64,000 bases of DNA from Chrysopilus asiliformis. Taxonomy: Eukaryota > Arthropoda > Insecta > Diptera > Rhagionidae. The stretch lies in contig OZ035960.1 of NCBI GenBank assembly GCA_964034945.1, forward strand, positions 90,051,848 through 90,115,847, written 5' to 3'. This document shows positions 10,149 to 19,840 of the stretch, piece after piece (the stretch's first letter is position 1; each line of letters opens with the position of its first letter). The position numbers and the translations under genes are program-made. The notes beneath the pieces are model-generated. The model did not search any database, was not told the origin of the DNA, and was given only the letters and a program-made list of their open reading frames with translations.

Positions 10149-10718
10149 AAGGGTGGTTAAATTTTAAGGGCCGATGTTGAATGTGAACCACACCTAAACG
10201 TCAAGTTTTTTTCTGCATTTCATTTGACATTTCTCAATTTCAGACTAACTCAATTTGAACCATGGAAAGATACACAATCAAGCAACGCGTTAAAGTTATT
10301 CAGGCTTATTATGAAAATTAGCGTTCAAATCAAAATGCATATCGTGCACTTCGTGATTTTCTCACTTTTGGTCAGCCCATTTTCATCTCAGTGGCTTCGT
10401 CGCATTTTGGCTGATGAAAATCCAAGGACGATTGTTGAAAAACCGATGCACCCACAAAGAGTGACTGTTTGGTGCGGTTTATTTTTTTGGGCTGACCAAA
10501 AGTGAGAAAATCACGAAGTGCACGATATGCATTTTGATTTGAACGCCCATTTTCATAAAAAGCCTGAATAACTTTAACGCGTTGCTCGATTGTGTATCTT
10601 TCCATGGTTCAAATTGAGTTAGTCTGAAATTGAGAAATGTCAAATGAAATGCAGAAAAAAACTTGACGTTTAGGTGTGGTTCACATTCAACATCGGCCCT
10701 TAAAATTTAACCACCCTT
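10149..10718. mobile_element. Foldback derived from a mariner-type (DUF4817) transposon
   Basis: Two 230-bp arms (10149-10378, 10489-10718) are near-perfect inverted copies around a 110-bp spacer, with TA on both outer sides (10147-10148, 10719-10720). Each arm contains the terminal repeat (AAGGGTGGTTAAATTTTAAG) and the N-terminus of a transposase (MERYTIEQRVKVIQAF, NQNAYRALRDF). The right arm is open on the minus strand. The left arm reads KQRVKV and has a TAG stop. The spacer holds a catalytic-domain scrap on the + strand, DENPRTIVEKPMHPQRVTVW. Confidence 0.85.
10261..10605. pseudogene. Duplicated transposase N-termini and catalytic scrap
   Basis: The plus-strand copy starts at the ATG at 10261 (ERYTIKQRVKVIQAYYEN, then a stop). 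The minus-strand copy starts at 10605 and stays open to 10372, but it runs out of homology after RALRDFLTFGQP and reads through the spacer in the wrong orientation. Helix-turn-helix domain of the DUF4817/mariner kind. Neither copy can encode a working enzyme. Confidence 0.75.
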
Positions 10719-11030
10719 TATATGAAGACCTGTCGGAAAAAATGTTCAAAGTCCGCGTTTAATTATTTTGAAATAAAGTCTTTTAGTTTTTAAACCCATT
10801 CATTTGGGCTTTTTATTATAGTTATCGCTTTCGAAAAATTTTCGCCTGCGGCACAAATCATTCTTCTTTTGATTTCTTATAAATTTATTATTTTGATTTT
10901 CGGACATAATCTTACAATTCTTAATAAGTATATTTTTGCGACACCATTTTTGGCCAACATTTTGTATACAATGATATAAGGGGGTAAGGAGGTACACCAG
11001 CGAAAAATGTTGGGAAACACCGCTCTATAT

Positions 11031-11575
11031 GATACTAGTATACCGTTCATAACGCATCGACATCCGTCCGTCTGTCTGTCAGTCCGTGAACACCAGAAAT
11101 TTCGAAATGATTGACCTGGAGACTTGAAATGTTGTACAGTTGCGTTTCTCGGAAACAGAAAGGCTAAGTCCTTGAACGGGCAAATCGCACCATTCCTTCA
11201 CCCTTTCATATACAAACGAAACTATTTTTCACCATTTTCTCACAGCCATTGGGTGATGTGAATAAAAAAAAAAGCTTTGCTAAAACTGATGTTTTTTTAG
11301 CTAAAGCAGACTGTATGCAGTGCAGTCTCCATTAGCTAAAAAATATCAGTTTTAGCAAAAGCTATTTTTTTATTCACATCACCCATTGAGTCGTATCGAT
11401 AAAAATATGAAGATAAAATGTGCTTAAAATAAGATTTTACATAATTTTTCTATATATCAAATTTCGATTGGACCATTCCTTCTTTTCTCTCCAATACAAA
11501 TCAATTTTTTTGAAATAAACATTTTGTATGTCCCCATATAGAGTATTTGACGATTGGCGCCTAGCAACTGTAGTT
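11031..11575 (+). mobile_element. Repeat family B copy 1 (DINE/mini-me-like)
   Basis: Contains a short (GTCY)n tract (CCGTCCGTCTGTCTGTCAGTCCG at about 11067), then the blocks GACTTGAAATGTTGTACAGT and GCGTTTCTCGGAAACAGAAAGGCTAAG. It ends GACGATTGGCGCCTAGCAACTGTAG. Copies at 16263-17126 and 47815-48788 (plus) and 23853-24817 and 53530-53870 (minus) share all of these. A small MITE (11252-11383) is inserted in it. Confidence 0.65.
11252..11383. mobile_element. 132-bp MITE
   Basis: The arms GGTGATGTGAATAAAAAAAA and TTTTTTTATTCACATCACC are inverted copies that extend inward through TTGCTAAAACTGAT / ATCAGTTTTAGCAA. A 5-bp CATTG lies on both sides (11247-11251, 11384-11388). The superfamily is not clear. 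Confidence 0.7.
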
Positions 11576-11756
11576 TTAAGCGCAAAACACAATTGACCCG
11601 ACACAACATTTACGGCGACAATTCAGATTTTAAACTCAGAGCACCTCTTACTTCTGTATACAATCAATCCGACCAACTTTGTCGTCGTAAAAAGTTGAAT
11701 CGAATTTAACTTTTGTCGGTCAGCTCGCCGATAAAATTTCGTGGTTGATCCAGGAC

Positions 11757-12662
11757 TAGTGATGGCAACGATTAATCAAATGATTGCATTAATCGATTAT
11801 TTTCTTTTGATATGTCGATTAATCATATCACATTTTTCCTTTCAATTTAAAAATATGTAATCGATTAATAGGTAAATAATCGATTTTTTATTTTTTTTTT
11901 TGAACCTGCTACTACTACTATACTGGCAGATCTACTATTATTTCCTCTCCCAGTTATTCGTTTTAGATCTATTACAAATTTATTTAGAGTTCCCCACAGC
12001 GTAAAACAAAATCCTATAGAAGCCTGGGATGAAATGAAGGGTGTGTATCCGAAGCTCTATAACTTAGCCAGGAAGTATTATCCCATTGTCGGAAGTTCGG
12101 TACCATCCGAACGGCTCTTTTCGAAAGCTGGAGCCATAGCAAATGAAAAGAGAAATAGGCTTTTAACAAAACGGCTAAACAAAATCCTTTTTTTAAATTC
12201 TTGGCTTGAAACAAAAAAAAAATTTAGTATCTTAAGCTTTATATTCCTAAATAATATTAAAAATAAAAATGATTTTATCACAAACATTTTTTTTCTTTAG
12301 CAGATAGAAATTATTTTGAAATTACAGGAGAGTCGCGAACCGATGCTATCTCCGGAAAGATGAAATTGCATAAAAAGGCCTTCTTTCGCAAAAATGTTTT
12401 ATTTTTATTAAATTTTATGAAATTAATATAATTCTAGCGAAAGTATTTCAATTTTAATGCAGCAATTTTAAATTTTAAATATCTAATAGCTTGAGAAAAA
12501 AAATTTCTGTGTACTTTTGCACGTATTTAACCTGTTTTTGAATAATCGATTAATAAATCGATTATTTTCTATTTTTTACCGATTTAATTGTATTGCAATT
12601 AACACCTTTCAATTAATCATATGATGCACTAATCGATTAATAATATTTTTTTGCCATCACTA
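11757..12662 (+). mobile_element. Truncated hAT with hATC domain remnant
   Basis: The TIRs TAGTGATGGCAA and TTGCCATCACTA are flanked by an 8-bp TCCAGGAC (11749-11756, 12663-12670). Subterminal zones are rich in ATTAATCGATTA-like motifs. The element carries the C-terminal end of a hAT transposase (next entry). At 906 bp it has lost most of a usual 2.5-4 kb element. Confidence 0.88.
11992..12300 (+). pseudogene. hAT transposase C-terminal dimerisation domain remnant
   Basis: Reads PHSVKQNPIEAWDEM, LYNLARKYYPIVGSSVPSER, LFSKAGAIANEKRNRLLTKR and then LNKILFLNSWLE. This is the hATC dimerisation domain with its typical S-x-PSERLFSKAG and RNRL motifs. The stop is at 12298-12300. Nothing of the DNA-binding BED finger or the catalytic core remains upstream, so this is a terminal fragment of an ex-transposase (ZBED-like hAT). 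Confidence 0.88.
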
Positions 12663-12774
12663 TCCAGGACCTCATAAAATCTAAATTTCGTCACTTAAAG
12701 GAAGTATTAGGAAATATAGTTCGTATGCTGTGTTACTTACATTCACATTGCTATTCTGTATGATAATTGGTAAC

Positions 12775-13114
12775 ATCATTATCCTCGGCGCTACAGCTCT
12801 CAAAGAGCCTTGGCCCCCTCAATTGAGGTTTCATAAAAATTTCTTCCCTGCTTCGCATCTACAGTTTAAAATGGATTGCGAACCATGGATGAATTACAAG
12901 ATTTGTAAGGTTTTTACGTTGCAACCCATCAACAGGAGAGGCCGTAATAGCAATTTAGACCGATGATGTCGTTAGCACCAAGCGGCAACTATCACTGCTC
13001 ATTTCGTAAAGCAAGTTGAGTCGACTTGAATCACGGCGTGCCACAGTCGGGAATTGAACCACCGACCTCCGGAATACGAGCTAAGTACTTTACCACTTGG
13101 ACTACGCTGGACCT
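12775..13114 (-). mobile_element. tRNA-derived SINE, minus strand
   Basis: Minus strand, 340 bp. RNA polymerase III box A TAGTCCAAGTGG lies at 13104-13093 and box B GGTTCAATTCC at 13060-13050, at tRNA spacing, near the 5' end. The insert is flanked by an exact 10-bp duplication AATTGGTAAC (12765-12774, 13115-13124). The copy of element D at 33030-33500 has AATTGGTAAC only once at this point. The 3' end reads GCCGAGGATAATGAT without a long poly(A). Confidence 0.85.
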
Positions 13115-13409
13115 AATTGGTAACAAAAGATTATTATATGTGGCTCACCGCCCGGATTTGGACAAAATCCAATGAAAAGCAAATGACGTTTAGAACAACA
13201 AAGTGTACGGTATTTGGAGGACAACTTTGTCCCCGTTATCTGACAGCATAAATGTTGTGTCGGGCCAATTGTTGTATTTCAACCTTTATGTATAAAATTC
13301 GTTGTTGCCTTTCATCCTCTCCGAATCTACCTACACAGAAAAACATACTTTTTGTGATTTTAATTTCTTTCTTTACGTAAGAAAAGTAATATATATATAT
13401 ATATGTTAA

Positions 13410-14038
13410 GGTGATGGCCCAATAGAAGCTTTGCTTGCTTCGCTTGCTTTACTTTGCTGAAGCATTCGAGGCGATCAAAGCAAGCAAAGCATCTCTATAC
13501 CCAATGTTCGCTTTGTTTTGAGCGCTTTGATATCTGGCAGTTCTATTGTAATTACATATACCCTCCGAGTGAAAAAAAAAGTTTGTGCAAACATGTTTTA
13601 TTCCATCAAGTAGGTGAAAAACAGGGCACCAATCATGTATTCCGACGCGTCTCTGTCTTTCGACTTCGACGCAGCTTTTAATTCTTGACTTCGCCATATC
13701 TGCAGCTTGAAATTTCGCGGAATCGTCACTATGAATCGAAACGTGATTCTGACTGTCACTCCAGGAAATTTGAAGCTGCTGATATGGCGAAGTCAAGAGT
13801 TAAAAGCTGCGTCGAAGTCGAAAGACAGAGACGCGTCGGAATACATGATTGCTGCCCTGAATTGTCAGAACTGTCAAAGCCCATAAACCAAAGCATCTAT
13901 TTGAGAATTGCTCAAATCGAAGCTTTGCTTGCTTCGCTTTGCTTTAAGCGCTCTTGTATTGGGCCAGCTCTCATAAGGAAACACGGAGTTCAATTCAGCT
14001 GTCGAAGCGAGTAAAGCAAGCAAAAAAGGGCCATCACC
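13410..14038. mobile_element. TTAA-flanked long foldback element
   Basis: The ends are GGTGATGGCCC and GGGCCATCACC, with TTAA at 13406-13409 and 14039-14042. Imperfect inverted arms run inward to a centre near 13735-13750; GACTTCGCCATATCTGCAGC on the left is the inverse of GCTGCTGATATGGCGAAGTC on the right. AGCTTTGCTTGCTTCGC is repeated at both ends. The frames open in both arms mirror each other, so they are not genes. piggyBac-like by target site. Confidence 0.75.
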
Positions 14039-14042
14039 TTAA

Positions 14043-15605
14043 GAAAGTTAAAAACCTTAGTTTAATGATAAAATATTTGAAAAAAATTAAATTAAAATTC
14101 TGTCAGATTCGCAAAAGCCCTTTTAAAACTGTAAAAACGACAACGAATTTATTTCAGGAGTTTTTTCTTTGCGATTTTTCCAGAAAATAATCGCGTAATC
14201 TCCAACAGCGATGCAAGGAAATTGAAAAGCGGGAGGAAAGGCGACAAAATCAGGAAATCATTGCAACGCATGTTGACCAAGTTGGAGACTGAAAAATATG
14301 TGGCAATTTTTCAACCCGAAACCTTGTATATATTTCCTTTAAATTGTAAAAGGTCCTTGTTATTACACGATACATTAACGAAGCACTATAATACAATGTT
14401 GTATATACACATTATCCCAACATTTACTATCGATTTACACAGGATCGAATATCCTGTACTCAATAGTATCTAACAGATACATGGTATCATACAATTCATA
14501 TGTGACTCCTTCGCTAGATGACCAGCAAGGATCTGTGCACAGAGAGATATAGAGAGTCTGAAATTGCAGTCGCCATTATCCTCTGATTTTATTGGCTGCG
14601 TAAATTATTGGAATCGATTTCCAACTATAGATAGACGGTAGGTTGTAATAAAAAATTTATGGCGTTTCTCAAACCTAGACTCGGTCTATTCATACCCATT
14701 GAAATATACTGGAACCGAAGGACTCTGTAATATTTTGGCCAGATGATGGTCCTCTATGCGTCCAACGTTATATACACACACATGAATTTCAATGTTAATA
14801 TAATATTTCGATATGAATATGAGCGATTTCAGAGTTCAGTTCCGTCCCACCCGGGGTCCAGTAGACCTAAGCCTCGTCTGTGGATAAAAAGGACTCGTGC
14901 GATAACCACAGGACTTCTGAATGCCCCATTTTTTGCGTGTTTTCCTAAGGAGATTCCTTCATTTTTTTTATACTTCCGAATATAATCTCATGTTGTGTAT
15001 GTGGAACAGAAGGAGAGGCGACTTTTTTATCCTCTTATGCCTGGCCACACTTAAAAAAACTGTGGAAAAAGAGACTGGAATCGAGGAGACTTCGGTACTT
15101 AATGGAATGAAAACCGCATATGGGATGAAACGAAACTTATATGTGTATAATCGCATGACGACGGCTGACCGAACTAAAATAAAAAAAATAAATATATGAA
15201 AATAAAAAACTCAAGTATCTCATATAGAAATTTATTACCCTTGGATGCTATTAAAGTTGATTTTTTTCTGGTCGTTTTTACTTCACTACTGGGAATTTTT
15301 TTTTATGAGAAATACAGTTGAGAAGTTTTTCTGCTGCGTTTTCATATCGCATGGAAAATTCTGATATTGAAAATTGCTAATTGGATGTAATTCTCTCAGG
15401 AAAACCATTCGGTTTTTTTTTTGTATAGATTGCTATGGTGAAAATTAGTTTTTCAGTTTGTGAGAAGTTGAAGAATTTTTCAACTTCTTTTATTGAATCG
15501 TATTTCTTGTTCGTTATCTAATTTCTGACCAAAAATAGTTTATTTATTACTTTTATCATTTTTCCTTGGAAAGTTAAGTAATGATATTAATTTTGCAAGT
15601 AGCTT
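14043..15605. other. Intron, no element or gene recognised
   Basis: Several chance open frames but no family motif. No terminal repeats found by eye. Confidence 0.5.
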
Positions 15606-15670
15606 AAAAAAATCCTGGTTGAAAAAAATCCTGGTTGAAAAAAAATCCTGGTTGAAAAAACAATCCTCGT
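15606..15670. repeat. Short tandem repeat, 16-17-bp unit
   Basis: AATCCTGGTTGAAAAAA occurs about four times in a row with a last degenerate unit AATCCTCGTT. Confidence 0.8.
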
Positions 15671-16226
15671 TATGTCGGAATTACACTCTCGCCAAGTGCA
15701 CGCGAGTTTTGGTGACTGTGAAAGTGTGTGTTCGCTTTGATTTGCTATGACTCGTCTTTTGGCTACGTTCGGCTTGGGTCAGACAAATGTATTAACAGCT
15801 CTCGTCCTTGCCTAAATAAGTTCAGTTCTGAATTTGACAGCGTTGTTAAAATATCTAATTGAAGTTCTCCTTTAGTTGAAAATATTCGAATTTTTATGTT
15901 GAGGATTAGCTTTTTTGATACATGGGAAAAATTATCACAAAAATTCCACCAGGGTTTTAGTGATAGCTTGACGACTGATCCGCTCAGCTGAATCGCAAAA
16001 CTTTCGTCTGCAGCCAACAATTCTCCTCTTTTCAACCTACTTATTTATTGAGAATCAACAGGATTACAAAGCCAACTGATTATTTGTGTAACTTGTACAT
16101 ATATATAAATTTCTACTTAACTAATATATAATTTTTACTTAAGTACTCTAACTGCATAATTTTTCTTAATAAACTCTTTAGATAAGTTAAAATCACAGTT
16201 TAAAATATTATTTTCAACCTCAAAAA
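15671..16226. other. Intron, nothing recognised
   Basis: Contains the unattributed sequence TTACACTCTCGCCAAGTGCA and AT-rich filler. No gene seen. Confidence 0.5.
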
Positions 16227-16257
16227 ACCTCAAAAAATCCTCGAATACGCAATCTTG
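16227..16257 (+). repeat. 31-bp direct repeat, copy 1
   Basis: Starts ACCTCAAAAAATCCTCGAAT and ends ACGCAATCTTG. An exact copy lies at 18461-18491. It marks the left edge of the family B copy here. Confidence 0.8.
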
Positions 16258-16262
16258 AACTA

Positions 16263-16334
16263 CATTTTAAGGTGTTAGGTTAACCAAAGATCTTGATTTC
16301 TGCATGTCCCTCCGTCTGCTTGTCCGTCTGTCTA

Positions 16335-16379
<45 letters not shown>

Positions 16380-17126
16380 CTGCCCGTCCTTGAACACCAT
16401 AACTGTCAAAAGCATTAAATTTTATATAGTTGCGTTTCTCGTAAAAGGCACGGCTAAGTTCTTAAACGGTCAAAATTGACCATTCCTTCCCCCTCCCCCA
16501 TACAAACGAAACAGTTTTTTTGCAATTTTCTCGAAAACGGTGAGTCATATTGAAAAATTTATTAACACTCTAACTGCCACGTCAGTCAAAAAGACCTGAC
16601 ACCTAATTGTACACAACGGCCACAATGAAAATTATTAAAGTGTTCGCTGCAACCGCAACGATTTTTTTTTGTAATTGCACACATTTTATGGTAATAAAAT
16701 AACATTTAGGTATAATTTTGTTTCAATTTTTTTCTCTCTTAGTGCCTTTTTGACTGACAACTAAATGTTCGAAAAAGGCTTAAAACTGTCGTGGCAGTTA
16801 GAGTGTTAAGGTAAAATGTGATAAGAATGAAATTGTACACAACGCATCCATACATCAAAACCCTGTCGGGCAACTACTTCCCACTCTAATGGAATACAAA
16901 TGGAATTCTCTTTTCCTATTTTCTCGAAAACGGTACACAGTATCGACAAATTTATCAAGACGAAATGTGTTTAGAATATAATTTTACATAACCATTTCAT
17001 ACATCAAAATCCAATCAGACTACTCCTTTCCCCCTCTGCTATACAAATGGGTTTTTTTTGAATAAACATTGTGTCTTTTATCACATAGAGTATTTGACGA
17101 TTGGCCCCTGGCAATTGTAGCTTTTC
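16263..17126 (+). mobile_element. Repeat family B copy 2 (DINE/mini-me-like)
   Basis: A (GTCY)n tract at about 16310-16390 is followed by the family B blocks and the end ATTGGCCCCTGGCAATTGTAG plus CTTTT. A TTAA MITE (16566-16805) interrupts it; in copy 47815-48788 this point is uninterrupted (TTATGCAGGTAAAATGTG). Confidence 0.7.
16566..16805. mobile_element. piggyBac-like MITE, 240 bp
   Basis: The TIRs CACTCTAACTGCCACG and CGTGGCAGTTAGAGTG are exact inverses, flanked by TTAA (16562-16565, 16806-16809). GTCAGTCAAAAAG and CTTTTTGACTGAC form a second inner inverted pair. Confidence 0.88.
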
Positions 17127-17874
17127 TTATGTTTAATTTCAAAGTCATCCCATCGAACATTTGAGCTTGACTACGGCAAAGTTTTTTTTTAATTCACAGA
17201 CCGATTTTCATTCCTGTAAAATTTCATGATGGAACCGCAATGTGACCAAATTTTGATAATTTTATAAAAAATATGCAAGCAAAATTCCATACATAAGCTA
17301 GATTTGAAAGAAATCCGAGACAATTTTTTTTACTTGGTCACTTAATTCACCTTTTTGTGTAAACACGAGAAAAAATATTAACTAGCATAAGAAAATACAT
17401 TAATAAACATAAGAAAACATGGTTGATGTATTCATTCAGAAGAGAAAATAATGGCGAATTTGAGTCACATTTAGAGCATGCTCTATTCTAGAATACGAAG
17501 AGTGTCTACTTTATTCAATACAATTTCGTTAGAAAGAGTTTGTCAAAATTTTCTTTTCGATTTAAAAGCTATTTTCGAGCAAAAAGAGTTGGCCATGCGA
17601 ATACGCCACAAGTAACAGCAGGTGAAGTTTCTTCCAACTGATTACCAACGCGTTAGTGACTGGTTAGTAATCAGTAGTGCTCCTTTCGAATACAAAGGTT
17701 CTAACTCATCACGGACTGATTAGTGATTTGCGTCAGTAATTAGTTTCTATTGAGTTGCGTGGTGTGGATTAGCCCTAAATATTGCAGAAGACAGTCATAT
17801 GCTTTCATATAAGATATTTTCTTATATGGGCATTACCAGATTTGCGTCGTCTGGGTCTACGATGCATAAAGGTA
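17127..17874. other. Intron, nothing recognised
   Basis: AT-rich. Contains one AGTCATATGCTTTCATATAAG-like block (about 17793-17815) resembling the family C terminus. No gene. Confidence 0.5.
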
Positions 17875-18246
17875 GAACCTGAATCGTACGTCGATGCGTC
17901 CGTCATGCGTCCGTCTGGTTGACAGTTTTATGCGGTGACAGTTGGGTACGGCAACGAATCTGGAGTTATGTAATTCATTGTTTTGCACTTCTTCTATTAG
18001 TTTATCGTCGAAACAATTACTTTCAATTTGTTCCATACTTAAATTGCTTAAATCGTACACAAACTTTTTTGCGAAATGACATTTCCGTGCGTTGCCGCAT
18101 GTAAAAGTAGAAATTCGACCTACTCTATGCGGTTGCCGCATCGGAAAACGCATTATTATGGGAGTACTCATAGCAGCCCGTTGATTCTACTCGAACTGTC
18201 AATCGGACGCACGCATGACGGATGCATCGACGTACGATTCAGGTTC
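17875..18246. mobile_element. Foldback MITE, 372 bp
   Basis: The ends GAACCTGAATCGTACGTCGA and TCGACGTACGATTCAGGTTC are inverses, continuing through TGCGTCC/GGACGCA. TA lies on each side, though the duplication length is ambiguous. Frames open inside follow the palindrome and are not taken as genes. Confidence 0.75.
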
Positions 18247-18249
18247 TAG

Positions 18250-19310
18250 CTTAATGTTTTGTTCCCGACAATTCTTTGGCGCTAATTTTCAGCCTGCAAT
18301 TCTTTGGCGCTAATTTTGAAACTTAATATATCCAAAAATTATTTTATTGGCCTAAACGGCCCTTATTTGGATGTTGAGTAAAAATCATGAATCAGAAATT
18401 GTTATTTCCACTACATATATTATTCTAAATTAGCAATTTTAATCTTCCTTTCGTTGATCAACCTCAAAAAATCCTCGAATACGCAATCTTGCTGTGGGGA
18501 AATTAAAATCTATAACAAGACTACTGACTTATTTAACTCTGGTGTTTATCTTTGAAATGCTAATTTTCATGAAAATCAGATGTTTCTCATTAGCAGAATT
18601 ACATCTTGGTGTAGTCATCTTTACTTTTAGCACAACAATTAACAGAATTTCGGTAAATCTTTTCACCTTGAATTTTACACAGAGAAAACTAACGCCAAAA
18701 CCAGAAACACAGAACAACGAATCAACAGCAAAAGGTATACCACCCACACTTGCCATAGTCTTTTATGTAATTTTCTCTTGTATTTTCCCAAATAAAGAAT
18801 GTCGAGGTAAACATTAGCACGAAGACAAAACGGAATAAGGAAGCAATTTACTTCTCCTTTAGGGTAGAAACTCCTTTGTCCATTTTTAGTGTTTTGTCAG
18901 AAATGTCCAACAGTGAAAATGTGAAATATTCACAACTTCAACGTGCTGCTGCTGCTGCTGCTGCTGCTTCTACCAGAGATGAAGAAAGGATAGAAAAAGG
19001 GATTCCCAAAACAAAAGAACACAATGCCAAGAACAAATGAAAATGTTGGAAAAAGAATCACACTTTAATGGTGGAAAACAGGAGGATGACGACCTAAACC
19101 ATTTTCCGAGCTTTCGTTTTCATTGCTTTTTCGATGGAAAAATGAGCAACAAAACTTGAAAAGAAATACATACGAAGAAATAATACTCATTATAGTATAT
19201 GAGACAATGCTCACTTAGCTAAAATGCTTACAGCATAAAAATTTTGAACTGTGTTCAGCTACAAACACGACTGTGATGATGATGAGACTATCAGCAGGAT
19301 GTATCAACCG
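18250..19310. other. Intron, nothing recognised but a CTG run
   Basis: Contains the second 31-bp repeat (18461-18491) and a CTG/CTGCTT trinucleotide run at about 18944-18970. The 107-codon frame at 18494-18817 matches no family I know. Confidence 0.5.
18461..18491 (+). repeat. 31-bp direct repeat, copy 2
   Basis: Exact copy of 16227-16257, about 2.2 kb downstream. Confidence 0.8.
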
Positions 19311-19314
19311 TTAT

Positions 19315-19840
19315 CTAACATCTCCGTTCGAAAATAATCAAGAGATGTGGCACAACTTGAATCTCAAGAAGGAACAGCAAATACACCTCTGGAGGTATCC
19401 TGATACAACCTATCTTAGTGTCTCTATGAACTACAATTGAACAGCAGCAGCAAACGCTAAAACAACCGAGAAGAAATATCATTTCGAAAAGCATGTTGAT
19501 CACGATAGTAACCATGATTAGAAATAGTGAAGGAGTCAAGACGCACCCTTGTGGGACTCCATGGATATGCGAAGGAATGCCAAGAACTAAATGATTGCAG
19601 CGTAGCAAGAAGGGTGGAAATATCAACTATACCACCACGTTTCGGTAGTTAGCGGAAAACTTTGCCAAGATCTCACCGTCATCATCTAAACGGTGTGGGG
19701 GGAATCGAGAATGAAAGGTTATGGAACTGGAAAGTGTTTTGAGGGGTGGTTCGGAAATTCTCATCGTTCGTTTACTTCGCTCTATCGTAGCGTAAATTGT
19801 TAATGACAACATCCTTGCATTCTGATGGATTGACATAAAT
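19315..19840 (-). pseudogene. Possible non-LTR reverse transcriptase fragment
   Basis: The minus-strand frame (19626-19315) contains HGVPQGCVLTPSLFLI, which looks like reverse transcriptase motif B/domain 4 (GVPQGSVLGPLLF in Jockey/R1-type elements). The following catalytic YADD box is not recognisable. An adjoining frame at 19836-19627 may be its upstream part, shifted. A broken, old fragment, if real. Confidence 0.45.

Larger units (their letters stand above)
9549..11022. mobile_element. Degenerate hAT hosting a mariner foldback
   Basis: The ends are CAGTGTTTCCCAACC and TGTTGGGAAACACCG, with an exact 8-bp duplication CTCTATAT (9541-9548 and 11023-11030). The left end is followed by ACCCCCAGGGA, and a diverged inverse lies near 10985. 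Length is 1,474 bp including the 570-bp foldback at 10149-10718. No intact transposase is visible. The element also contains the second copy of the 97-bp repeat. Confidence 0.8.
11577..13288 (+). mobile_element. TIR element family D copy 1, hosting a hAT and a SINE
   Basis: The ends share inverted CAATTG(G)CCCGACACAACATTTA. An inverted copy lies at 33030-33500 and is free of both insertions, giving the empty sites. Without insertions D is about 0.47 kb. No convincing protein is encoded. Superfamily unknown; the left edge reads TTAAGCGCAAAACAC in both copies. Confidence 0.75.

Noticed and set aside
12775..13114. Functional tRNA gene on the minus strand
   Set aside because: The promoter boxes are present but the sequence does not fold into a full cloverleaf by eye. 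It is followed by an unrelated body and bounded by a target duplication, so it is a SINE.
17857..18171. 104-codon minus frame as a gene
   Set aside because: It lies mostly within the foldback MITE 17875-18246 and mirrors its arms. No family recognised.
18494..18817. 107-codon plus frame
   Set aside because: Hydrophobic start resembles a signal sequence but no family pattern, no splice or polyadenylation context, and an overlapping antisense frame of similar length.
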